Source: Planctomycetota bacterium (lineage in GTDB: Bacteria; Planctomycetota; Phycisphaerae; UBA1845; UTPLA1). From it: a stretch of DNA of 64,000 bases. Positions 21,365 to 30,915 of this stretch are shown piece by piece. Both the position numbers and the translations under genes were made by a program. Location of the stretch: assembly GCA_016712275.1 (NCBI GenBank), contig JADJRI010000011.1, forward strand, positions 76,655 to 140,654, in the 5' to 3' direction. Position 1 is the first letter of the stretch. The number at the start of each line of letters is the position of its first letter. Under the pieces are notes generated by a model, which was not told where the DNA came from, made no database searches, and saw only the letters and a list, made by a program, of their open reading frames with translations.

Positions 21365-21945
21365 AGGACTCGGCTCGCCGGAGCCATTTCTGAACGGTCG
21401 GAGGTTGATAGCCCGCCATGCGATCGAGCAGCCTGGGCGTTTCGGCGTCGATGAGCATCATGTCGAAGTGCTGACTGCGAAGAAACTGTTCGGCGACGGC
21501 ATGGCGGATGAACGCGACCAGTCCGTCGAAGAATCCATTGATATTGAGAATGGCGCATGGCTTGGAATGGATGCCGAGCTGCCCCCAGGTCCAGACTTCG
21601 AACAACTCCTCCAACGTGCCGATGCCGCCTGGCAGCGCGAGAAAGGCATCGCTTTTTTCGGCCATCATCGCCTTTCGTTCATGCATCGTATCGACGACAT
21701 GCAATTCGCTCAGGGAGCGGTGGCCGACTTCGCGGTCCATGAGTGCTTTCGGTATGACACCGGTCACGCGACCGCCCGAAGCGAGCACGGCGTCCGCGAG
21801 AATTCCCATGAGTCCGACGTGGCCGCCGCCGTAGACGAGATCGATATTTCGATGGGCCAGTTGCCGGCCGAGGTCGGCCGCCGCATTGGCATAGACCGGG
21901 TCGCCGCCGGTGCTGGAGCCGCAAAAATACGCAGATGGATTTCAT
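21363..21945 (-). CDS. LOG-family nucleoside monophosphate phosphoribohydrolase (frameshifted)
   Basis: A TIGR00730/LOG-type protein, which hydrolyses nucleoside 5'-monophosphates such as cytokinin nucleotides to base and ribose 5-phosphate. The catalytic motif ALPGGIGTLEELFEVWTW is intact, and MHERKAMM with its Arg precedes it. The N-terminus becomes canonical (KSICVFCGSSTGGDPVYANAA) only if one base is removed from the five-A run at 21923-21927. The unshifted frame reads through Arg-rich nonsense. Natural function in bacteria is often nucleotide salvage. It follows the phosphoesterase/GIY-YIG gene by 84 bases on the same strand. Confidence 0.87.
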
Positions 21946-22029
21946 GGCGGCTCAGGTTCGCTTGAAACGGCGCAGAGGTCAAGACGGTCTCTGGAATTGC
22001 AGGATCGGCGTTATCAATTTGCTGGCAAA

Positions 22030-23403
22030 CTATGTTCCGACCCAATTGAATGGCGGCCGGTGGCGAGAAATGAGGGCGGCTTCGATGCGAAGCGCGTCGT
22101 CATCCTCGGACACAAGGAGCGATTCCAGACGGGCGACCTGACGGGTCCATCCGGAGAAATAGTTGGTTGCGCTTGCGTCACCAAGGTGGGTTCGGGCGCG
22201 GGCGCGAAGGTCAGTCGCCTTGCCAATGTAAAGCAGCCGGCCGTCGCCATCGTACATCGCGTAGACGCCGCGCGATTTTGGCAGAGCGCGCAGGTTGGTC
22301 GGCGTGGCGGAATAAATTCGGGCCGGGCGCGGCTCCAGCACATCGAAGGCCGAAGCCGATGTCGGCGCAATTGTCCGATCGGAACTTGGATCGGCAAAGT
22401 CGATTCCACGAAAGCTAGTCTGGACGATCGCATCGGGGCGCAAGGATTCGACGATTTGCCGCAAGCGCAGCCCCGAGAATTGAGCCCGATCGATGACGCC
22501 GCCGACGCGAATTTGGGCGATGGCATGGGGTGCGAGGCCGGTGACGATTTTTTCCATTTCAGCCAGCATCCAGGCGCGGTCCATTCCGCTGAGTGCGATC
22601 GGCCACACCGACATCGGGCGCACCGCGTGCTCGATGAACCGATGATTTAGTCCGGTTGCATGTAGTTCAATAAGGACGCACCCCTTCGGTTCGTCCTTCT
22701 CGGCGAACGTAATGCGATCGGGGGAGCCGGCATAGACGATTTCGGGCGGGAGCCGATCGGCCGGTCGTAGCTTCTGATGCCGAGGGATATGCCCCGCCGC
22801 GACATAGTTGAATTCGGAGGGAATGTGCGCGCGTGACACAACGTCGGCATGCGTTGCCGGAAAGCGAAAGTTCGCTGGGCCGCACACGGCGGTGTCAAAA
22901 GCCTGATGGACGGCGAGAACACGGACATCGGCGGCGTGGTTCTTCCAGCCTGTCAATTCCAATGCCGCTGTAAATGACTCGCGGCCGCCGTGGTGAATGC
23001 AGGGGATGGCCGACACGGCGACGCGCGTATCGCCCGAAGGGATTGTGAGTGTAATCGGCTTGTCAACTAGAAGTATATTCGGATGGATGAGAAAGGGCGA
23101 TTCGGGCAGAAGGCATCGTTCATGGTTTCCGGGAACGATGAGAATCGGAATGCCGTCGTCGGCAAGCCGGCGAATGGGAAGCACGGCGGCCAGCATCGCA
23201 GAACTCGACGGGCAATGGCTGTCAAACAAGTCGCCCGCGTGAATGACAAGATTCACATTTTCGCTGCGAGCCAAGGCCAGCACGCGGTTCAGGGCATCAA
23301 CGAAATCATCGCCGCGGCGCGGACCGGACCGGCGCGGCTTTCGCGGAAGCTCTGCGCCGATGTGCGTATCGGCGGTATGGAGAATTTTGAATCGGGCAGC
23401 CAT
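22030..23403 (-). CDS. Mre11/SbcD-like phosphoesterase fused to a C-terminal GIY-YIG nuclease domain
   Basis: A 457-residue protein. Residues 1-260 are a calcineurin-like phosphoesterase of the SbcD/Mre11 type: metal motifs HTADTHIG (5-15), HAGDLFDSH (about 55-63), VPGNHER, AVHQAF and AAGHIPRH. After a linker of about 100 residues, residues 365-457 form a GIY-YIG domain: GVYAMYDGDGRLLYIGK, Arg in DLRARARTH, the catalytic Glu in RIEAALISRHRPPFN, and Asn at the end. All expected catalytic residues are visible. SbcD normally works with the SbcC/Rad50 ATPase on DNA ends; no such gene is next to it here. The two nuclease activities in one chain suggest DNA repair or processing of branched ends. 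The frame is intact. Confidence 0.85.
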   Translation of the reverse strand: MAARFKILHTADTHIGAELPRKPRRSGPRRGDDFVDALNRVLALARSENVNLVIHAGDLFDSHCPSSSAMLAAVLPIRRLADDGIPILIVPGNHERCLLPESPFLIHPNILLVDKPITLTIPSGDTRVAVSAIPCIHHGGRESFTAALELTGWKNHAADVRVLAVHQAFDTAVCGPANFRFPATHADVVSRAHIPSEFNYVAAGHIPRHQKLRPADRLPPEIVYAGSPDRITFAEKDEPKGCVLIELHATGLNHRFIEHAVRPMSVWPIALSGMDRAWMLAEMEKIVTGLAPHAIAQIRVGGVIDRAQFSGLRLRQIVESLRPDAIVQTSFRGIDFADPSSDRTIAPTSASAFDVLEPRPARIYSATPTNLRALPKSRGVYAMYDGDGRLLYIGKATDLRARARTHLGDASATNYFSGWTRQVARLESLLVSEDDDALRIEAALISRHRPPFNWVGT

Positions 23404-23478
23404 TCGATTCCCATGATGCGCAATGACTGCATTTTAGCATGGGGGGCAGGCATGGCCCAAACGAATTGGAGAAATTGG

Positions 23479-24533
23479 CTATTTGCCCGCATTGCGGCCT
23501 TCAGTGATCGTGAAGGTGTACCACGCGATCGGCTCCGGGCCGGAATAGAGCTTTGCTTCGTATTGGCCGGCGCCTCCCTTTGCAAATAGGGGCGCGATAG
23601 TTATGTCTTTTCCCACGCTTGCATTCGCCTTGTTCCACTCGAAGGCTTCTTCGGCGAGGGTCTCTCGCGCATCCTTCTTGACGACGCGAACATAAAAGCT
23701 GTTGCGATCAGCCTCGGCGGGAAGCGTGACGACCAATGTCACCTTGTCGTCATTGGCCGCGAACGAATCTTTCCAATCCCATTCGTTGTCATACAGCCCG
23801 GACGCAGTGCGGATGACGCGTCCCTTGAGTTTGATCTGGGCGCGCGTGACGGCGATGCCCCGGACGATTCGAAAAATCTGGTCCTCCTCGGCCATGCGAA
23901 TGAGATCGGCCGGCCGATAGTCGGGCGGGCTGCCCTCGTCGGACATGTTGGAAGGATCGGCCACGGCTCCGATTTGCCGTCCTGTTTTCGTATCGATGAT
24001 GACAACACGGCACTCCACTGCGGCATTGTGCTGTTCCCATTGATACGGCACGTTGATCCAGCCGGTGATGATGACGTTGCCATAGGCGTCGTAGCCATAC
24101 TGGGGAACCGCGTTGTATCGAATTTCTTGACGCGATTGCACGTCAAACCGGTCGCAGGTACCGCATACGAGGGCCTGCACCGCCTTGAGCTTTCCGATTT
24201 CGATGGCCTTGTCGGCTTCGATGATGCCTGCGTCGAGCATGTCCTTTTCGGCGAGAATGTCGGACAGATTATCGCGGGTGTAGACTTCATAGGTGCCATT
24301 GTTGGTGAGAATGGCGGAGACTTTGCCGCTGATGCGTTCGCCGGCCGTCGGATCGGATGATTGATTTGCAAAGGCAGGACCGCGACGCGTTTGAGCTCCG
24401 GGTTGTAGAAGTCGGGATAGTGGTAAACCCAGATTTTGCCTTTGTCGCCTCCGCTGCAACCCAGGCTTTGGGCGGCAACGACCAGCAAGAGTGACATGAA
24501 TCCGCAACGACCAACCGATTTGCATTCAATCAT
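23479..24533 (-). CDS. CsgG/LpoB-like outer-membrane lipoprotein (frameshifted)
   Basis: About 350 residues. The start at 24533 has GGAGG eight to nine bases upstream and a lipoprotein signal peptide (GFMSLLLVVAAQSLGCSGG). The first domain reads RVAVLPFANQSSDPTAGERI, TNNGTYEVYTRDNLSDILAEKD, and KAIEIGKLKAVQALVCGTC, the fold signature of CsgG/HfaB and TolB-N-like lipoproteins. The frame is restored by one extra base in the three-A run at 24370-24372. The C-terminal 150 residues, with TLVVTLPAEADRNSFYV and ITIAPLFAKGG, look like a second beta domain. CsgG itself is a curlin secretion pore; whether this one forms a pore is not clear. Confidence 0.72.
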
Positions 24534-24703
24534 TCGTTTTACCTCCAGCTTGGAACAGGGCGGCATTCTCCATTGTTCCGAGTGCGGCGACAACTGCATT
24601 TTTTGGGGAGATGGGACTTGGATTCGGATGCCGAAAGAGGGTAATTGGGCCTTGCCGCGGACCGCTTCTTGTGGCGGCGATTCGCCATTATCTTCAATGT
24701 GTC

Positions 24704-25942
24704 ATGCGGACTTCTTCACTCATTGATTTCTTTGGCCTGAAGCGCGGCATTTTCGGGTTGCTTGTGCTGGTCGTACTCGTCGGACTCGGCGAGCACATGG
24801 GCGAACAGTTCGTACCCATCTATCTATTTGCTCTAGGCGGGGGCGAATTGGTGGTCGGCATTCGGCAGGCCTTCAACAACCTGCTGAATGCACTGTACTC
24901 CTTCCCCGGGGGCTATCTGGCGGATCGGTGGGGGGTGAGGAACTCGCTGCTTTTCTTCATTCTGGTGGCGATGGCCGGATTCCTGATTGTATCCATCAGT
25001 GCCGCCAAGTCGGCAGTCATTCTTGGGTCGGCGTTGTTCCTGTCCTGGAGCGCGGTCTCGCAGCCGGCGATGATGAATTACATTTTTGCGACGCTGCCAC
25101 CCGAACGGCGGACCATGGGTGTTGCGCTCAACTCGCTGGTTCGGCGCATTCCGAAGGCGCTGGGGCCGGTGATCGGCGGCATCATGATTGGAAAGTGGGG
25201 AGAGCAGGAAGGGGTGCGATATGCGTTTCTCACTGCATTTGTGTTGACCTCCCTGTCGCTGGTTGTGGTGGTGAAGCTGGTTGGAGGAAAGACGCTCGAA
25301 AGCGAATCGAAGCCAAGAGAACGCGGGGCGCTTCATCCGCTGCGTCTGTTCCGTGAAATGAACTCGCCGCTGCGAAACCTGCTGGTGTCTGACATTCTGA
25401 TTCGCTTTTGCGAACAATTGCCGTACGCGTTCGTGGTGGTTTGGTGCATGAAGGGAATTGATCAGCCGGTTTCAGCGGCGGAATTCGGCGCCTTGACTGC
25501 AATCGAAATGACCACGGCGCTCCTGATTTACATTCCGGTTGGCCATTTCGCAGACCGATTCGGGAAGCGGCCCTTCGTGCTGGCGACGTTTGTGTTCTTC
25601 TCCCTGTTTCCGGTAGCGCTGCTGATGTGCCAATCATTTTGGCCGCTTGCGGCGGCGTTTGTATTGCGCGGCCTGAAAGAGTTCGGTGAACCCACGCGAA
25701 AAGCCCTGATCGTGGACCTTTCGCCGCAGGACAAGCGTGCGACGATGTTCGGGCTTTATTATCTCATTCGCGATACGATCGTGTCGATTGCGCCGATTTT
25801 GGGAGCGGCTCTCTGGATCGCCAGTCCGACGGCCAGTCTCATGTGCGCTTCGGCATTTGGCGCGATCGGCACGGGCTGGTTTGCGCTGCGCGGTCGCGAT
25901 GTCGTTTTGAGCGGGACGTCAGCCGGCACTGATAAAGTTTGA
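24704..25942 (+). CDS. MFS transporter
   Basis: A 412-residue major facilitator with about twelve transmembrane segments. The first loop has the MFS motif A variant GGYLADRWGVRN and the second half the matching VGHFADRFGKRPF. Loop RRIPKALGPVIGG is typical of the drug/multifacilitator branch. The ATG at 24704 gives MRTSSLIDFFGLKRG with a short cytoplasmic N-terminus; the frame is open further upstream but without a good start context. Substrate unknown. Its 3' end overlaps palindromic element B. Confidence 0.87.
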   Translation: MRTSSLIDFFGLKRGIFGLLVLVVLVGLGEHMGEQFVPIYLFALGGGELVVGIRQAFNNLLNALYSFPGGYLADRWGVRNSLLFFILVAMAGFLIVSISAAKSAVILGSALFLSWSAVSQPAMMNYIFATLPPERRTMGVALNSLVRRIPKALGPVIGGIMIGKWGEQEGVRYAFLTAFVLTSLSLVVVVKLVGGKTLESESKPRERGALHPLRLFREMNSPLRNLLVSDILIRFCEQLPYAFVVVWCMKGIDQPVSAAEFGALTAIEMTTALLIYIPVGHFADRFGKRPFVLATFVFFSLFPVALLMCQSFWPLAAAFVLRGLKEFGEPTRKALIVDLSPQDKRATMFGLYYLIRDTIVSIAPILGAALWIASPTASLMCASAFGAIGTGWFALRGRDVVLSGTSAGTDKV

Positions 25943-25992
25943 TTAAATTCCACATCCGGTGGCGGCTGTGCCATCTCAATCCTAGCCAGTAC
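25928..25992. repeat. Dispersed palindromic element, copy B
   Basis: The minus strand reads GATGGCACAGCCGCCACCGG then ATGTGGAATTTAATCAAACTTTATC, nearly the same as copies A and C. The last MFS codons overlap it, so it sits exactly at a 3' gene end. Confidence 0.65.
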
Positions 25993-26090
25993 AGGCCGGC
26001 CAAAAACGCTGACGAATCCCGCAGTATAATGGTATAATCAGAGGGCATTCCAAACAGCCTGCGCCCGCAACCCACCAAGGAGCAATCCTG

Positions 26091-27716
26091 ATGCACTCGA
26101 TCCAACCCAAAGTCTCCCTTCTTGTGGCGGCTATCCTTTGCGCGGGTATCTCGGCCGCCGATGCGGACGACCGAACGACGATCAAGAACAATTTGCTTCC
26201 GGGCCATCTGACGCAGCACCGCGTGACCCGGACGGTTTTACGCACGGTCAAGAAGCAGAAACTGGAAAAGCTCGTATGGAAGCAGCCGTCGGACTGGGTG
26301 CAGCTCAATGTACACGAGCCGCGTCCTGGCGGCGTTCGCATTTTTCAGATGTTCGTCGATTATCCGGCAAAGGTGATGAGTTTGACTGAAGGTGACGAGA
26401 AAGTGGCACCCACGCCGCCGCCGGTCTATTTTGGGTTGTCGCGCGGCAACGTGCGGCTCTACAGTCTGGAACGAAGCCCGCGCGAATCGCCGGCCCTCAT
26501 TCCGAAGTGTTCGGCCATGGAGCAGGCGGTGATGAGGACGATTCTTGATTTCGCCTATTGGCCCGATCATGCCGTTGCACCGGGGCAGAAGTGGGAGCGC
26601 ACGATTCGCGAGTCCGATTTCGAGGGAACGCAGACTTTTGAGTTTGTCGAGCTGATTCGGGCCAAGGATGAAACAGCACTGGCCATTCGGGTGGATGTGA
26701 CGGGTTCGTTTAAGGGCGTGCTGGAAAAGGAGTGTTCGTTCGAGAAGGCCGAAGTGCTGCTGCATTGGGCGCGCATGGATCGATCGCTGCTGAAGCTGCA
26801 GTCGCGAGCGGAGTATCAGCGCAAACGGGCGGAGGGCGTAGAGAAGTACGTCATGGACCTCGATGTCGACGTAAAGCGAATCGAAACGCTCAATGCGGAC
26901 GAATTGGAAGGCATGGTCGACCAACTGATTGCGTTCGACAAGGCGGATACGGCGCTGCGAAAGCGCGAACGCGGCGCGGCGCGGCAAATCTGTGAGGACT
27001 ATCGGAGGAAATGGCCCGAATCGATCTGGATGCCGGCGCTTGACGACTTGGAGCGTCGCACGCGCCCTTCCACACGAGCGCCGGCCGCCATGACCACATC
27101 GCAGTTGTCGCGCAAACTCGGAGAGGCTTTGATCAAATGGGAGGCCGCGCGAGTCAGCCGCGACGGAGATGTGCTCGATCAGACTCGGCGGCTGTTCAAG
27201 GCGCTGGTGAAGAGCCACGGTTCCAAGATTCGAAGCATTGCAAAGAGCGGGGACGACAAGCAAAGGGCGCCGGCTGTTTTCGCGCTGGCATTCGGCGAAA
27301 GCGACGATGACTTTTACACGGTGCAGAAGTATGCGCGCGACGAACGCGCGGCGGTTCGTGCCATGGCGCTGGCAGGCATGGCGGCACGAAGGGACAAGGA
27401 TACGAGCGTCGAATTGTTGTTACTGGTGCTCGATGATAAGAAGGCGAATGTGCGGGCGCGGGCATGCGATGCCGTGGCCGCGTGCGTTCCGCGGGAGCAT
27501 TTTTCCGTGGACAAGATTGCCGGCAAACTCGGCACACTGATGGTGGAGGACAAGTCGCGAGCCGTGCGATTGTCGGCGGTAAGGGCGCTGGCGGCCATCG
27601 GAGCCGAAACGGACATACCCAAGCTGGAAAAAGGGCTGTCGCGCGAGATTGACGATGAAATCCGCGATGAAATGAAAAAGGCCGTGAAGTCGCTGCGAAA
27701 GCAGGGCGGGGGTTGA
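26091..27716 (+). CDS. Secreted protein with HEAT-like repeats
   Basis: A 541-residue protein with a signal peptide (VSLLVAAILCAGISAADA). Residues 30-290 are a beta-rich region with no family I recognise (HVTRTVLRTVKK, PPPVYFGLSRGNVRLYSLE). Residues 370-535 are HEAT/PBS-lyase-like repeats: RAPAVFALAFGESDDDF, AAVRAMALAGMAARRDKD, ANVRARACDAVAACVP, and RAVRLSAVRALAAIGAETD. AAGGAG lies 7 bases before the ATG. The frame is intact. A periplasmic scaffold role is possible; nothing more specific can be said. Confidence 0.78.
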   Translation: MHSIQPKVSLLVAAILCAGISAADADDRTTIKNNLLPGHLTQHRVTRTVLRTVKKQKLEKLVWKQPSDWVQLNVHEPRPGGVRIFQMFVDYPAKVMSLTEGDEKVAPTPPPVYFGLSRGNVRLYSLERSPRESPALIPKCSAMEQAVMRTILDFAYWPDHAVAPGQKWERTIRESDFEGTQTFEFVELIRAKDETALAIRVDVTGSFKGVLEKECSFEKAEVLLHWARMDRSLLKLQSRAEYQRKRAEGVEKYVMDLDVDVKRIETLNADELEGMVDQLIAFDKADTALRKRERGAARQICEDYRRKWPESIWMPALDDLERRTRPSTRAPAAMTTSQLSRKLGEALIKWEAARVSRDGDVLDQTRRLFKALVKSHGSKIRSIAKSGDDKQRAPAVFALAFGESDDDFYTVQKYARDERAAVRAMALAGMAARRDKDTSVELLLLVLDDKKANVRARACDAVAACVPREHFSVDKIAGKLGTLMVEDKSRAVRLSAVRALAAIGAETDIPKLEKGLSREIDDEIRDEMKKAVKSLRKQGGG

Positions 27717-27848
27717 TGTCGGTCCGGTAAGGTCGCGGGTTTGGGAAATGGGTCGGCGAACGTCTGCCGCGACCGCTGACGCGCATATGATAGAGAGCGA
27801 AGACGCAATCAAATTGCGGTGGCGTTTGTATGTTGAGCGGGGGATTTT

Positions 27849-28591
27849 ATGCGAGTCCGCGTTGCCGTTTTTATCATTGAGATCGTTGTTTTGAGCACTG
27901 GCGTTCGGGTCTCGCCTGCCGCCGAGGTGTACAACTTGAATCCCATCGCCGATTCGACCGTTTCGTCGGCGAACCCGGACAGCAACTATGGACTGGGCGG
28001 CGCTCTTGCGATTTCGGCGGCCGGACTTTCCAGGGGCGAGTTTCAAACGGTTATGAAGTTCGACACATCCGCCGCCAGGGCTGTGTTTGATTCGGTTTTT
28101 GGAACGGGCAATTGGTCGGTCAGCGGCATCGTGTTGAGGCTCAATGCGGCCAATCCGAATAATCCGCTATTCAACGCACAGTCCGCGGGACAGTTTTCAA
28201 TTCACTGGATGCAGGATGACTCATGGATGGAGGGCGATGGCGGCCCCAGCGCGCCTGGCGTGAATGGCGTTACTTTCAATTCGCTGCCCGGCCATCTGGT
28301 CAATGGCAGCGAGTTGTTGGGGAGTTTTGCATTTGGCGGCGCGACCAGCGGACCTTTCCAGTTTTCTTTTTTGCCAACTGTCGGGCTCAACGCCGATTTA
28401 TTGAGTGGAAATCAGGCCAGTCTATGGCTGAATGCGGCGGATTCAGGTGTGAGCTTTTGTTCAATTCGCACGATTTTCCCAATGAGGCCAATCATCCACA
28501 ATTGACCATCATGGCCGTTCCGGAGCCGGCCACACTCGTGTTCCTGACAGCGCTGGTTTTTGCGCGACGAAGAAACCGGCGATGTGCGTGA
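27849..28591 (+). CDS. PEP-CTERM surface protein (frameshifted)
   Basis: About 247 residues. It has a signal peptide (VAVFIIEIVVLSTGVRVSPA) and a beta-sandwich body with ADSTVSSANPDSNYGLGG, typical of the DNRLRE-type/carbohydrate-binding proteins of planctomycetes. The C-terminus AVPEPATLVFLTALVFARRR is a PEP-CTERM sorting signal, recognised by exosortase. That tail appears only after adding one T to the TTTT run at 28456-28459 (SGVSF-LFNSHDFPNEANHPQLT). Likely an exported surface or matrix protein. No exosortase is in the window. Confidence 0.85.
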
Positions 28592-28661
28592 TCGCCCTTG
28601 TTGATCGTCGAGATTCAATCCCAATGTACACTACCGCCGAAGTGAATATGCGCCGCGCGTG

Positions 28662-29315
28662 TTAATCCAAGACCCGCAGCCGTGCCAGATTGATTTCACG
28701 GCCCAGCACAATGAGTATGTCGCCCGCTTTGAATATGTAATTCGGCGACGGCATGAATTGAAACTCCCCGGTGGGTTTTTTGGTCGCCAGCAGAAGCAAA
28801 TTCAGCTCTTCGCGCAGACGGGACGAGGCCAGCGTTTTTCCCACAATGGCCGACGGTATTTCGAGTTCCATGATGCGGTGATCTTCCGCGAAAGGAAAAT
28901 AATCCAACAGCGTCGGGAAGGCGACACGCCGGGCGGTTCGCTCGGCAGTTTCGCGTTCGGGAAAAATCACTTCGTGCGCGCCGACGGCCTTGAGAATCGT
29001 GGCATGGTCCTCGTTGACGGCCTTGCAGCGAATGCTCTTGACGCCGATCTGGCTCAGGTGAAGCGAGCAGATGATGCTCGGTTCCATGCTCTCGCCGAGG
29101 CTGACGACCACGACATCGACGTTTGAGGTGACGACCGCCTTGAGGGCATCGAGATTGCGCGCATCGCATATGAGCGCCTGATGCACGTCGTCGCGAATGG
29201 CGTTGACAGCCTCTTCGCGTTGATCGATCGCCAGCACCTCGCACTGCATCTGCGTGAGCTGGCGGGCGAGATGCGAACCGAATTGGCCCAGTCCGATGAC
29301 AACGACTTGCTTCAT
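28662..29315 (-). CDS. TrkA/KtrA-type potassium channel regulatory subunit
   Basis: A 217-residue cytosolic RCK protein. It starts MKQVVVIGLGQFGSHLA (dinucleotide-binding GxGxxG) with the acidic strand end AIDQREE, and finishes in a TrkA_C domain (IVGKTLASSRLREELNLLLL, DILIVLGREINLARL). It gates the KtrB/TrkH channels encoded directly upstream in the same direction (29406-32339), so the three genes form a potassium uptake operon. The ATG at 29315 gives the exact family start. Confidence 0.92.
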   Translation of the reverse strand: MKQVVVIGLGQFGSHLARQLTQMQCEVLAIDQREEAVNAIRDDVHQALICDARNLDALKAVVTSNVDVVVVSLGESMEPSIICSLHLSQIGVKSIRCKAVNEDHATILKAVGAHEVIFPERETAERTARRVAFPTLLDYFPFAEDHRIMELEIPSAIVGKTLASSRLREELNLLLLATKKPTGEFQFMPSPNYIFKAGDILIVLGREINLARLRVLD

Positions 29316-29405
29316 GTTGCGTCCTGTCCAGCTTAGTGAGATCGATTCCGAACGGCTGAAATGCAATTCACGACGGCCGTCGAATCTCGTCTCATGTTTC
29401 ACAAA

Positions 29406-30741
29406 TCAAATGGCTATGTCTTCTTTCGGATAATAAATCATTGGCGGCCGCAGGTCTCGCCGCATGAGCGTCATCGCCAATGCAAGTGGACCCACGCGTC
29501 CGGCGAACATCAGGATGATGATGATTATCTTACCCATCCAGGTGAGTCCGGATGTAATTCCGCGACTCAGGCCAACAGTGCCGATGGCGGAAGCGCATTC
29601 AAACATCTGATCTGGCAAAGGCGACTTGTCGACAAGGGAAAGCGCATAAATACCGATGCACAGAATTGTCAGATAGAAAAGCGAGCTGGCCATCGCGAGA
29701 CGCACCCGATCCGTCGGCAGTTCGCGATCGCCGAAGTTCGTCCGTTCCAACCCGCGAAACAGAGAAACCATGTTGGCCCAGAGCGCTGTCACCGTCGTAG
29801 TTTTGATTCCGCCGCCCGTGCCCGACGGCGAGGCACCCACGATCATAATCATCGTGATTAGAAAAACTGAACCTCCGGACAAGCTCGCGATGTCCACGGT
29901 ATTGAAACCGACCGTAGTACTTGCTGTCATGGCTTGAAAAAGGGCCGCCATGATCCTCTCCCGGCCGGAGCGCGGTCAGAGTTGACTCGTCAATTGCCAG
30001 CAGCACGGTTCCGGCCATGGACAAATAAAAGGTACACCAAAGAATGACTCTAGACGAAAGGCAGAGCCTGCGCTTTCGTTTCCTGATTCGTTCCACCACA
30101 TCGTTCATGACGATGAAGCCGATTGCGCCAAGGCAACTCAAAACTATGATGATGACATTCAGCCCCACGTCACTGCGAAATCCGACGAGACTGTCATTGA
30201 AGAGTGAAAACCCAGCCGTACAGAAAGCAGAAATGCTATGGAAGGCCGCCGACCACGCCGCATCCGGCACGTCCCGCGCCTGGAGCCTTTGATACAGCGC
30301 ACCGGCCCCCACGATCTCAATGGCGACCGTCAAGAGAACAATCGAAACAATGAACCTCCGAATCGGAATTCCAGTCGGAGAGGACAGGGCGACCTGCGAA
30401 ACGCTGTCACGAACCATCGACGTGCGCCGACTGACCGCAATGATGACAAAAGAGCCAATGGTCATGTATCCCAGACCGCCGAATTGAATCAGCAAGGCGA
30501 CAACCACTTCTCCCGTCCGTGAGTAGGTATCGGCCGTGCTAACCGTCGTAAGGCCCGTCGTCGAGACCGCCGATGTGGCTGTAAACAGGTGGTCGAGAAC
30601 GCTCGCCTCCTCGCGCTCGTTGCATATCGGTAAACAAAGAAAGAGCCAGCCAACAAGAATGTATGTTGCGTATCCCCACACGACGAGTTGCACGGGATCG
30701 CGCCGCTTGGAGCCCGCGCGGATTCGAATCTTGAAAGACAT
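29406..30741 (-). CDS. TrkH/KtrB-type potassium channel subunit, second copy (frameshifted)
   Basis: About 444 residues. Four selectivity-filter loops are present in degenerate form: TSAVSTTGLTTV, SISAFCTAGFSLF, MTASTTVGFNTVD, ASAIGTVGLSRGI. Hydrophobic helices alternate with them as in KtrB/TrkH. The start at 30741 has GAGGAAAAC upstream. The frame breaks near 29956-29960: the last codons before read ALRPGED, while the shifted frame gives RIMAALFQAMTAST. This fits loss of a GA dinucleotide from GAGAGA. The gene lies between another KtrB-like gene and ktrA. Confidence 0.9.
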
Positions 30742-30915
30742 GTTTTCCTCTTGGTCGAAACACTTCACGCATTAGTATTCGCGCGAAATGATCGATTCGG
30801 TCCCAAGGATTGTATGTCGCGTCCAGACTTTCGCAATTCGCTCTCACTGGTGACCGAATCGTGTCGACCAATGAAATCGAACAAAAAAGCGCCAGCGCGC
30901 TTAACTTACGCGACA

